Made by a program: the position numbers and the translations under genes. From Kribbella kalugense (GTDB taxonomy: Bacteria > Actinomycetota > Actinomycetes > Propionibacteriales > Kribbellaceae), in NCBI RefSeq assembly GCF_004365875.1, contig NZ_SODF01000004.1, positions 124,001-188,000 of the forward strand: a stretch of 64,000 bases of DNA, read 5' to 3'. The notes under the pieces were generated by a model. It had not been told where the DNA came from. It did not search any database and saw only the letters and a program-made list of their open reading frames with translations. Of this stretch, positions 54,803 through 61,963 are shown in pieces (within the stretch, counting starts at the first letter, position 1; every line of letters begins with the position of its first letter).

Positions 54803-55894
54803 TCACGCCAGGCGGACTGCCAGCGAGTAGAAGCGGGTGATCTGCGTGGCGCCGTTGTTGTCGTCCGACATCAGGTAGAGCTGCCGCCGGCCACCGGGCA
54901 GGTAGCCACCGAGCGCGAGCGCCTCGACGTTGTCCAGCAGCGGATTCGGCTGCGGCTGCTTGGCAACGGCACCGGACGGCGGGCAGTTGACCAGGTCGAA
55001 CAGCAGCTTCTTCTGCAGGAACGCCTTGTCCGGGGCGTCCGCCAGCGAGGCCAGCTTGGTCACGTCCGTCGGTCGGCGTACCGAGACGGTGAAGACCCGG
55101 ATCGTGTTGCCGACGCCGGCTGTGAAGGTCCGCTCCATCGACACCAGTTCCGTCGGGCTTACCCACGCAAGCTCGACGAGGGCGAGTCCCGGGTCCGGCT
55201 TGTAGGCGTACTGCGCGATCGGCCGGTACGCGTGGCCGGGCAGACCGAAGTACCGGATGATGCGGTTCCGGGTGCGGCCGTCGGCGTCGGTGCCGTCCGG
55301 GGCGAGCGGGCCCTCCATCCCGGCGAACAGTGACAAGCCGTCCCGGCTGACCGCCAGCGACTCGAAGGTCGCGTTGCTGGTCGCCTCACCGGCGGGCGCG
55401 ACCTGGAAGCGGGCCGGCACCGGCAGTTCGCCGATCTGCTTGCCGTCCGACAGCCGGAAGCGCCGGATCGACGGCTCCCGCTCGGAGGTCGCGAGGATGG
55501 TCCGGTCGCCGCGCTCGACGACGAGTCCCTCACCGTCGAAGTCGCCACCGTTGTACGGCGTACCGTCCGGGCGCTTGAGGATCGTCATCCCGTCGACGCG
55601 GACCGAGGTCGGCTTGCTGTTCACCTTGAGGTCGAACACCCGGGCCGGCGTGGTCGCGACGTTGTCGACGAGTGCGAGCGCGCTGTGCGGTCCGGTGACG
55701 TTGAGTGCCGACAAGCCGGCCACCGGCTGGCCGTCGAACGTCGTCTTGTCCAGCGCGTCGCTGAATCCGAGGAACGACGCGTCCGGCGAGCACGCGCTTC
55801 CGCTGCCGTGCTTGGGGGTCGTGGCCGACGCCGTCAGCGTCGTGGTGAGAGCGGTCAGAACTACTGCAGCGGCGAACGGCTTCTGCCAACGCAT
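54803..55894 (-). CDS. Secreted phytase-like (esterase-like) domain protein
   Basis: This 363-residue protein has a signal peptide (about 1-26, 'ALTTTLTASATT') and a single phytase-like (PF13449-type) beta-propeller domain. Typical motifs are 'NGGDFDGEGLVVERG', 'GKQIGELPVPARFQ', 'NATFESLAVSRDGLSLFAGMEG' and 'DNVEALALGGYLPGG'. The family is named 'esterase-like activity of phytase'; its substrate is mostly unknown. It has 27 bases to the D-amino-acid oxidase gene, so both may form one operon. Confidence 0.85.
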   Translation of the reverse strand: MRWQKPFAAAVVLTALTTTLTASATTPKHGSGSACSPDASFLGFSDALDKTTFDGQPVAGLSALNVTGPHSALALVDNVATTPARVFDLKVNSKPTSVRVDGMTILKRPDGTPYNGGDFDGEGLVVERGDRTILATSEREPSIRRFRLSDGKQIGELPVPARFQVAPAGEATSNATFESLAVSRDGLSLFAGMEGPLAPDGTDADGRTRNRIIRYFGLPGHAYRPIAQYAYKPDPGLALVELAWVSPTELVSMERTFTAGVGNTIRVFTVSVRRPTDVTKLASLADAPDKAFLQKKLLFDLVNCPPSGAVAKQPQPNPLLDNVEALALGGYLPGGRRQLYLMSDDNNGATQITRFYSLAVRLA

Positions 55895-55964
55895 TTCAGG
55901 CTCCTAGCAAGAGACGACGGCTCCGATCAAAACCCATCCCGCACAACAGCAGTTGAACGCCCGG

Positions 55965-56789
55965 TTACTCGCTCACGCCGCGACTCAGCAGCACGATCGC
56001 GATGAAGGTACGGAACAACTGCAGCGGGTCATCATTGCGCAGGGCAACGACCTTCTCCTCGCGCCGCTCGACGGTGCGGAGCTCGCAGGCCAGCTCGGCG
56101 AACGCCCGACTGTGGAACCGTACGGTCAGCTCGGCCGGCAGCGCGATGCTTGGCACGTTGATGTCACTCAGCCTCGCCAGCGCCCGCCGGGCACCGTCGT
56201 GGATGAGCTCGCGGGCGCGCTCCGGATGCACCGACAACGCGGCGTTATGGGATACCGAGTCCTTCACGACGATCGACTCGATCTCCGGGCAGAACGGCTG
56301 CGCTTCGTCGATCGTGACCCGATCGCCCGAGATCAGTACGACGGGAACGCCATGAGCCAGCGCGACGAGCGCATTGACGCCGGCCTCACCGGTGATCGTG
56401 CCGTTCAGGCGGACCTCGGCGATCGCCCGCATGTTGTACGTGTGATGCAGCACGGACCCGGTCGACCCTGCCGACCCGTGGTACGAGACGAAGAAGGCTG
56501 CGTCGAACGAGTCGTCCAGACCTTGCATCATGTACAGCGGCTTGTGCTTGCCGGACAGATAGCTCGCGCGACCGTGCAGCTCGTCGGGGCGGAGGTTCTG
56601 CATCGTCGAGTGCGAGTCGTTGACCAGGAACTCGGTCCCGCCCGCGGCCAGCGCGCCGTCGATCGCGGCGTTCACTTCGGCCTGCAGCTGCCCGCGGTAG
56701 TACTCGTACTCCTGGCCAGGCCCGCGACACTGACTCCAGTCGACGACCCCCGCCGTACCCTCCATGTCTGTTGACAAGAAGACCTTCAT
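55965..56789 (-). CDS. M55-family D-aminopeptidase (DppA-like)
   Basis: This 274-residue zinc peptidase has the metal ligands expected for DppA: Asp and Glu in 'STDMEGTAGV', His in 'VNDSHSTMQN', His in 'FVSYHGSAG' and Glu in 'ITGEAGVN'. DppA cleaves N-terminal D-residues from short peptides in the cytoplasm and forms a decamer. ATG 56789 directly abuts the gudD stop, so it is translated from the aldarate operon mRNA. A role in D-peptide use is unexpected in this context; a different substrate is possible. Confidence 0.93.
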   Translation of the reverse strand: MKVFLSTDMEGTAGVVDWSQCRGPGQEYEYYRGQLQAEVNAAIDGALAAGGTEFLVNDSHSTMQNLRPDELHGRASYLSGKHKPLYMMQGLDDSFDAAFFVSYHGSAGSTGSVLHHTYNMRAIAEVRLNGTITGEAGVNALVALAHGVPVVLISGDRVTIDEAQPFCPEIESIVVKDSVSHNAALSVHPERARELIHDGARRALARLSDINVPSIALPAELTVRFHSRAFAELACELRTVERREEKVVALRNDDPLQLFRTFIAIVLLSRGVSE

Positions 56790-58109
56790 CTAGCGCACCA
56801 TACATGGCCGTTTCGGGTCGAACTCCCAGTCCTCGATCAGGTACTGCATCGCGATCGCGTCGTTGCGCGCGCCGAGACCGTGCTCTAGGTAGAGCTCGTG
56901 TGCCGCGGCCAGAGCTTCGCGGTCGAGTTCGACACCCAGACCGGGATGCGTGGGTACGGCGATCTGGCCGCCGGCGATCTGGAGTGGCTCCTTGGTGAGC
57001 GCCTGACCGTCCTGCCAGATCCAGTGCGTGTCGAGCGCGGTGATGTCACCGGGCGCGGCCGCCGCGACCTGGGTGAACATCGCCAGCGAGATGTCGAAGT
57101 GATTGTTCGAGTGCGAACCCCAGGTCAGCCCGAAGTCGTTGCACAGCTGCGCGACCCGCACCGAGCCGGCCATCGTCCAGAAGTGCGGGTCGGCGAGCGG
57201 GATGTCGACCGCGTTCATCCGGATCGCGTGCGCCAGTTCGCGCCAGTCGGTCGCGATCATGTTGGTCGCCGTCCGCAGGCCGGTATACCGCTTGAACTCG
57301 GCCATCGTCTCCCGCCCGGAGAACCCGGACTCGGCGCCGCACGGATCCTCGACATACGCGAGTACGTCGTCCAGCCCCGAGCAGACCGCGATCGCTTCGC
57401 GGACCAGCCAGGCGCCGTTCGGGTCGACCGTGATGCGGGCGGCCGGGAAGCGTTCGTGCAGCGCGCGGACCGCGTCGATCTCCACGTGCGGATCGAAGAC
57501 CCCGCCCTTGAGCTTGAAGTCCGCGAACCCGTACCGCTCCTGCGCGGCCTCCGCCAACGCCACGACCGCCTCGCCTGTCATCGCCGGCTGCCGCCGCAAC
57601 TGCGACCACCGATCGTCACCCTGATCCGTCGCATAAGGCAAATCGGTGCTTGAGGTGTCGCCGACGTAGAAGAGGTAGCCGAGCACCGGGACGGTCGTGC
57701 GTTCCTGTCCATCACCCAGCAGCTCAGCGATTGGTATACCAAGGTGTTGGCCGAGGAGGTCAAGGAGTGCGGACTCGAGCCCGGTCACGGCGTGGACCGT
57801 GGTCCGGAGGTCGAAGGTCTGCAGGCCGCGGCCACCCGCATCGCGGTCGGAGAAGGTCGAAGAGATCGAGCGGAGGAGGCTCCGATGCTCTGCGAGGTTC
57901 CGGCCGATCAGGAGCCCCGCGGCCTCGCGGATCGTGGCGGCGATTTTCTCGCCGCCGGGGACCTCGCCCAACCCGGTATTGCCCGAGCTGTCGGTGACGA
58001 TCACGACGTTGCGGGTGAAGAACGGACCGTGTGCGCCGCTCAGGTTGAGCAGCATGCTGTCGTACCCGGCGACAGGTACGACCTCGACGGACGCGACGGT
58101 CGGCCTCAC
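56790..58109 (-). CDS. gudD: Glucarate dehydratase
   Basis: This 439-residue member of the enolase superfamily converts D-glucarate to 5-dehydro-4-deoxy-D-glucarate. It is very similar to E. coli GudD: N terminus 'YDSMLLNLSGAHGPFFTRN', the catalytic Lys in 'FADFKLKGGVFD', metal ligands in 'ITVDPNGAWLV' and 'AYVEDPCGAE', and the His in 'GSHSNNHFDISLAMF'. The C terminus 'FDPKRPCMVR' is that of the family. GTG 58109 overlaps the kdgD stop as GTGA. It contains two GGTATACC palindromes. Confidence 0.97.
   Translation of the reverse strand: MRPTVASVEVVPVAGYDSMLLNLSGAHGPFFTRNVVIVTDSSGNTGLGEVPGGEKIAATIREAAGLLIGRNLAEHRSLLRSISSTFSDRDAGGRGLQTFDLRTTVHAVTGLESALLDLLGQHLGIPIAELLGDGQERTTVPVLGYLFYVGDTSSTDLPYATDQGDDRWSQLRRQPAMTGEAVVALAEAAQERYGFADFKLKGGVFDPHVEIDAVRALHERFPAARITVDPNGAWLVREAIAVCSGLDDVLAYVEDPCGAESGFSGRETMAEFKRYTGLRTATNMIATDWRELAHAIRMNAVDIPLADPHFWTMAGSVRVAQLCNDFGLTWGSHSNNHFDISLAMFTQVAAAAPGDITALDTHWIWQDGQALTKEPLQIAGGQIAVPTHPGLGVELDREALAAAHELYLEHGLGARNDAIAMQYLIEDWEFDPKRPCMVR
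57281..57290. promoter_or_regulatory. Intragenic CGGTATACCG palindrome in gudD
   Basis: A perfect 10-base palindrome with the GGTATACC core; the coding strand uses TAT for tyrosine. Confidence 0.4.
57731..57742. promoter_or_regulatory. Intragenic TTGGTATACCAA palindrome in gudD
   Basis: A perfect 12-base palindrome, the longest of its kind in the window. On the coding strand it spells Gly-Ile-Pro with the isoleucine codon ATA, which is very rare in high-GC actinobacteria. Confidence 0.5.
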
Positions 58110-59020
58110 TTAATCTTCCCGATCAACTCGGTCAGCTGCGCCAGTTCGTCATCCGTCAAGTCCTGCAACGGCGGCCGCACCGGCCCGGCCGACCGCCCGA
58201 TCGCCTTCACGCCGGCCTTGACGATCGAAACGGCATACCCTTTCGTCCGGTCGCGGATGTCCAGGTACGGCAGCACGAACTCGTTCAGCTTTTGGTATAC
58301 CGAAGTGCGGTCCTGCGCGACCACGTCCGCGTAGAAGTCGAGCGCGAACTCGGGGACGAAGTTGAAGATCGCCGACGAGTAGGTGCTGTACCCGAGCTGC
58401 AGCAACGGCAGCGCGAAGGTCTCGGCCGTCGGCAGCCCACCGATGTACGTGAGCCGTTCGCCCACCCGTGCGTACGTCCGCGTCATCATCTCGACGTTCC
58501 CGACGCCGTCCTTCAGGCAGACCAGGTTCGGGTTCCGGTCGGCGAGCTCGGCGACACTGACATCGGTCAGGATCGCGTTCGCCCGGCTGTACACGGTCAC
58601 GCCGAGGCTCGTACTCCGGCATACCGCCGACACATGCTCGATCAGCCCACGCTGCCCAGCCTCGGTCAGGTACGGCGGAAGCAGCAACACCCCATCAGCA
58701 CCAGCCGCCTCGGCCGCCTGCGCTCCGGCGACAGCAGTCGCGGTCCCACCGGTCGCCGGCGCGATCACCGGAACGCGGCCGTCGACCTCCGAAACAGCCG
58801 CCCGTACGACGGTGTCGATCTCGGCCGTGGTGAGCGAGAACCCCTCGCCGGTCCCGCCCGCGGCGAACAGGCCCGCGACGTCGTACTGGCTGAGCCAGGA
58901 GAGGTGCTCGCGGTACGCGGTCTCGTTGAAGCTCAGGTCCGGGTGGAAATGCGTGACGGGAAACGAGAGCAGACCGGTCTTGAGCTGAGCGGCGAGCTCG
59001 GCGGGGGAATAGTGGGTCAC
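58106..59020 (-). CDS. kdgD: 5-dehydro-4-deoxyglucarate dehydratase
   Basis: This 304-residue enzyme of the dihydrodipicolinate-synthase fold converts 5-dehydro-4-deoxy-D-glucarate to 2,5-dioxopentanoate, CO2 and water. Conserved residues include 'GLFAAGGTGEGFSLT', Tyr in 'LGVTVYSRANAI' and the Schiff-base Lys in 'LVCLKDGVGNVE'. GTG 59020 has no ribosome-binding site, but TACGCT lies 7 bases upstream, suggesting a leaderless mRNA. The stop overlaps gudD, consistent with consecutive steps. The gene holds one GGTATACC palindrome (58293-58302). Confidence 0.95.
   Translation of the reverse strand: MTHYSPAELAAQLKTGLLSFPVTHFHPDLSFNETAYREHLSWLSQYDVAGLFAAGGTGEGFSLTTAEIDTVVRAAVSEVDGRVPVIAPATGGTATAVAGAQAAEAAGADGVLLLPPYLTEAGQRGLIEHVSAVCRSTSLGVTVYSRANAILTDVSVAELADRNPNLVCLKDGVGNVEMMTRTYARVGERLTYIGGLPTAETFALPLLQLGYSTYSSAIFNFVPEFALDFYADVVAQDRTSVYQKLNEFVLPYLDIRDRTKGYAVSIVKAGVKAIGRSAGPVRPPLQDLTDDELAQLTELIGKIK
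58293..58302. promoter_or_regulatory. Intragenic GGTATACC palindrome in kdgD (TGGTATACCG)
   Basis: Read on the coding strand it spells Val-Tyr-Gln with a GTA codon. A further CGGCATACCG variant is at 58617-58626. Confidence 0.4.
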
Positions 59021-59072
59021 GTTGGCCAGCGTAAGAAGGTCGAGGGATACCTGTCCAAGATCGTTTTTGGAT

Positions 59073-59951
59073 CTAACGATGCTCTGGGAGCATCGTGAGG
59101 ACGCGCTGGAGAACAGGGCCGGCCGCGTTCCGCCGCCAGATCGCGTGCAGTTCGACCGAGTCACCGGCACCTTCGAGTTCGCAGTACTGCACGCCTTCGA
59201 GGCCGAGGCCGCGGGCCGACGCCGGGACGAGTGCGACGCCGCGGCCGGCTGCGACCAGCAGGACCACGGTGAGGATTTGATGAACCCGCTGCTCGATCCG
59301 GGGATGCGACTCGGCGAGGAACCGAACCGTCAGCTCGTGGAAGTAGCGCGCCCGATCCGGGTCGTAGCTGATCACTCGCTCGCCGACAAAGTCAGCCGCC
59401 CGCAGCGGCCGGCCGAGCGCCCCGAGCCGATGGTTGCCAGGGACAACGGCACACAGCGGTTCGCGGAACACGACCCGGGAGTCCAGTACGTCGGTGTCGA
59501 ACGGAGGCCGGCCGAGGCCGAGATCCAGCTCGCCTCGCAGCAGCCCGTCCAGCTGCGAAGGCGTGACGCGCTCATGCAGGATCACGTCGACGTCCGGCAG
59601 CTCGGTCGCGAGCCGCTGGAGCAGCGGCCCGAGAGTGCGGATCGCCGAAGCGGCGGTGAACCCGAGCCGCAGCGTGCCCGCGGCGCCTTGGTCGATCCGA
59701 CGGGCAAGATCACCCGCGGTCTCGGCCAACGCCAGCAGCCGCCGAGCCTCGGTCAGGAACGCCCGCCCGGCGGCAGTCAGTTCAACGCGTCGGTTGTCCC
59801 GCTCCAACAGCCGCGCGCCGACCGCCTGCTCCAGCTTCTGCACTTGCCGGCTCAACGGCGGCTGCGTCATGTTCAGCCGCTCGGCCGCGCGCCGGAAATG
59901 CAACTCCTCGGCGACCGCGACGAACACGTTCAACTGCTCGAGCGAGAACAT
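59073..59951 (-). CDS. LysR-family transcriptional regulator
   Basis: This 292-residue regulator has the N-terminal helix-turn-helix 'NVFVAVAEELHFRRAAERLNMTQPPLSRQVQKLE' (residues 8-41, quoted in part: HFRRAAERLNMTQPPLSRQV) and a two-lobed effector domain. ATG 59951 touches the GntR stop; GTG 59954 is an alternative. It lies 52 bases before kdgD on the same strand, between a GntR gene and the catabolic genes, so it probably activates the glucarate operon in response to an aldarate intermediate. Confidence 0.93.
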   Translation of the reverse strand: MFSLEQLNVFVAVAEELHFRRAAERLNMTQPPLSRQVQKLEQAVGARLLERDNRRVELTAAGRAFLTEARRLLALAETAGDLARRIDQGAAGTLRLGFTAASAIRTLGPLLQRLATELPDVDVILHERVTPSQLDGLLRGELDLGLGRPPFDTDVLDSRVVFREPLCAVVPGNHRLGALGRPLRAADFVGERVISYDPDRARYFHELTVRFLAESHPRIEQRVHQILTVVLLVAAGRGVALVPASARGLGLEGVQYCELEGAGDSVELHAIWRRNAAGPVLQRVLTMLPEHR

Positions 59952-60619
59952 CACCGGAGCCGGTCGCGAGTGTTGGCCAAATGCACCCGCACCGCCGCGC
60001 GAGCCGCCTCGCTGTCAGAGCGTGCGATCGCGGCATGGATGTTCTCGTGCTCGTGCACCACGCGGGTCAAGTGCTCCGGGTCCGACATCTCGTACGCCGG
60101 ATCGAGCCGAGTACGCGGCAGCATGATCATCATCGGCCCGAGTTCCGCGATCAGGTCACTGTAGAACCGGTTGCCGGAAGCAACAGCAACCTTGAGGTGG
60201 AAGGCGAAGTCGGCCTCCACCGAGCGACTCGGATCGTCACCGACCCGACGGAAGTCGTCCAGCGCCCGTTCGATGCCCTTCAGCTGATGATCCGTACGAC
60301 GCCCCGCAGCCAGACCGGCCGCCTCACTCTCGACCCCGATCCGGAAGTCCATCAGGTCCAGCACGTCGCGGTGCGAGCGGACCTCACGCAGTCCCGACGT
60401 ACGTTCCGGCACTTCCAGCACGAAGGAACCACGGCCCTGGAACGTCTCCACCAGCCCGGCCGCCTGCAGCCGCGAGACCGCCTCGCGCACCACGGTCCGG
60501 CTGACACCGAACTCCTCGACCAGACTGTTCTCGCCAGGCAGCTTCTCGCCCGGCGCGATCTCTCCACTGAGGATCCGCTGCTTCAAGTCCTCCACCAATT
60601 GGTATGCCAAACCACTCAT
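59951..60619 (-). CDS. GntR-family transcriptional regulator (FadR-like)
   Basis: This 222-residue regulator starts at ATG 60619 (MSGLAYQLVEDLKQ). The winged helix includes 'PGENSLVEEFGVSRTVVREAVSRLQAAGLV', quoted by its ends PGENSLVEEFGV and VREAVSRLQ. The C-terminal FCD domain contains 'DLMDFRIGVESEAAGLAAGRR'. A near-perfect TTGGTATGCCAA palindrome covers its codons 3-7, and a hairpin covers the start codon. It probably regulates the aldarate cluster. Confidence 0.93.
   Translation of the reverse strand: MSGLAYQLVEDLKQRILSGEIAPGEKLPGENSLVEEFGVSRTVVREAVSRLQAAGLVETFQGRGSFVLEVPERTSGLREVRSHRDVLDLMDFRIGVESEAAGLAAGRRTDHQLKGIERALDDFRRVGDDPSRSVEADFAFHLKVAVASGNRFYSDLIAELGPMMIMLPRTRLDPAYEMSDPEHLTRVVHEHENIHAAIARSDSEAARAAVRVHLANTRDRLR
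60599..60610. promoter_or_regulatory. Near-palindrome TTGGTATGCCAA at the GntR gene start
   Basis: Covers codons 3-7 of the GntR gene and differs from TTGGTATACCAA at one base. The coding strand uses TTG twice for leucine. Confidence 0.45.
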
Positions 60620-60652
60620 CGGCGTCCTCACTTCGCTCCGGGCGCCGATGAG
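60615..60652 (-). promoter_or_regulatory. Hairpin over the GntR start codon
   Basis: CTCATCGGCG (60615-60624) and CGCCGATGAG (60643-60652) form a perfect 10-base stem with an 18-base loop. The start codon ATG (60619-60617, minus strand) is inside one arm, so the mRNA could be translationally masked. Confidence 0.6.
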
Positions 60653-60695
60653 GCACGAGCGCACTGTGTTGTTTTGGTGCTCTCGCTCCGCTCGG

Positions 60696-61811
60696 TCACG
60701 GGAACTCGCAGCTGTCGACGGTCCACCGCGCGCACTGCTCGCTGGGCGTGAAGCCGAGACCGGGGCGATCCGGGACGAGCATGCGGCCGTCCACCGTCTC
60801 CAGACGCTCGTTGAACAAGGGATTCAGCCACTCGAAGTGCTCGACCCAAGGTTCGCGTGGATAAGCGGCCGCGAGATGCAGGTGGATCTCCATAGCGAAG
60901 TGCGGCGCCAACTGAAGACCGTTGTGGTCGGCAAGCGTTGCCAGCTTGAGGAACGGCGTGATGCCGCCGATGCGTGGCGCGTCGGGCTGAATGATGTCGG
61001 CCGCCCGAGCCTCGATCAGCCGGACATGTTCGCCGACGCTAGACAGCATCTCGCCGGTCGCGATCGGCGTATCCAATGCCGCAGCCAGCTCCGCATGTCC
61101 CAGAGCGTCGTACGCGTCCAGCGGCTCCTCGATCCAGACCAGGTCGAACTCCTCGAGCACCCGGCCGAACCGCAACGCCGTCGGGCGGTCCCACTGCTGG
61201 TTAGCGTCGACCATCAGCGGTACGTCGTCGCCGAGGTACTCGCGGACCGCGCGGACCCGCTCGAGGTCGATCCGCGTGTCCGGCTGCCCGACCTTGATCT
61301 TGATCCCGCCGATCCCGTCGGCCAGCGACTTCGAGGCGCGTTCCTTGACCTCCTCGATCGGCGCGTGCAGGAAGCCGCCGGAGGTGTTGTACGCACGCAC
61401 CGAGTCGCGATAGGACCCGAGCAACTTGGCCAATGGAAGCCCGGCCCGCTTGGCCTTCAGGTCCCACAGCGCGATGTCGATCGCCGCGATCGCCTGCGTC
61501 GCGACCCCGGACCGCCCAACCGACGCACCCGCCCAGAGCAGCTTGTCGTACACCTTCCCGATGTCCGACGGGTCCTCGCCGATCACCCCGGCCGCGACCT
61601 CTCGAGCGTGCGCGTACTGCGCCGGACCGCCGGCCCGCTTCGAGTAGCTGAACCCGATCCCGTGCTGGTCGTCCGTCGTTGCGATCTCCGCGAACAGGAA
61701 GACGATCTCGGTCATCGGCCGCTGCCGCCCGGTCAGCACCTTGGCATCGCTGATCGGCTGGTCGAGCGGAAGCACGACGGACGAGAGCTTCACCTGCCGG
61801 ATGCGATCCAT
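60696..61811 (-). CDS. L-talarate/galactarate dehydratase
   Basis: This 371-residue enolase-superfamily enzyme dehydrates galactarate and L-talarate to 5-dehydro-4-deoxy-glucarate. It matches the TalrD/GalrD family at 'LTGRQRPMTEIVFLFAEI', 'KRAGGPAQYAHAREVA', 'LWAGASVGRSGVATQAI', the catalytic Lys in 'GGIKIKVGQPD', metal ligands in 'PLMVDANQQWDRP' and 'VWIEEPLDAYD', and the His in 'QLAPHFAMEIHLHLAAAYP'. ATG 61811 is 6 bases after a TACGAT -10 box, so it is probably leaderless. It feeds the same product into KdgD as GudD does. Confidence 0.94.
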   Translation of the reverse strand: MDRIRQVKLSSVVLPLDQPISDAKVLTGRQRPMTEIVFLFAEIATTDDQHGIGFSYSKRAGGPAQYAHAREVAAGVIGEDPSDIGKVYDKLLWAGASVGRSGVATQAIAAIDIALWDLKAKRAGLPLAKLLGSYRDSVRAYNTSGGFLHAPIEEVKERASKSLADGIGGIKIKVGQPDTRIDLERVRAVREYLGDDVPLMVDANQQWDRPTALRFGRVLEEFDLVWIEEPLDAYDALGHAELAAALDTPIATGEMLSSVGEHVRLIEARAADIIQPDAPRIGGITPFLKLATLADHNGLQLAPHFAMEIHLHLAAAYPREPWVEHFEWLNPLFNERLETVDGRMLVPDRPGLGFTPSEQCARWTVDSCEFP

Positions 61812-61846
61812 CCAGTCATCGTACAAGTGCTCAACTTGTCCGACAA
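61812..61846 (-). promoter_or_regulatory. Leaderless promoter and operator of the galactarate/talarate dehydratase gene
   Basis: Minus strand: TTGTCG (61846-61841), a 17-base spacer, TACGAT (61823-61818) and 6 bases to ATG 61811. Across the spacer lies a perfect inverted repeat ACAAGT-N5-ACTTGT (61823-61839). It is a different sequence from the GGTATACC elements, so a second regulator, perhaps the LysR or GntR protein of the cluster, may bind here. Confidence 0.65.
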
Positions 61847-61963
61847 CAACTGTCCACGCGTCGGCCAACGGGCGTTTGACGCTGCCGTAACACCACAGAA
61901 CCGGCACGGAAACACAAGCCGGAGAAGCTGCTCTTTCGCCGGTTATCTGGAAGGGGTTCAGCG

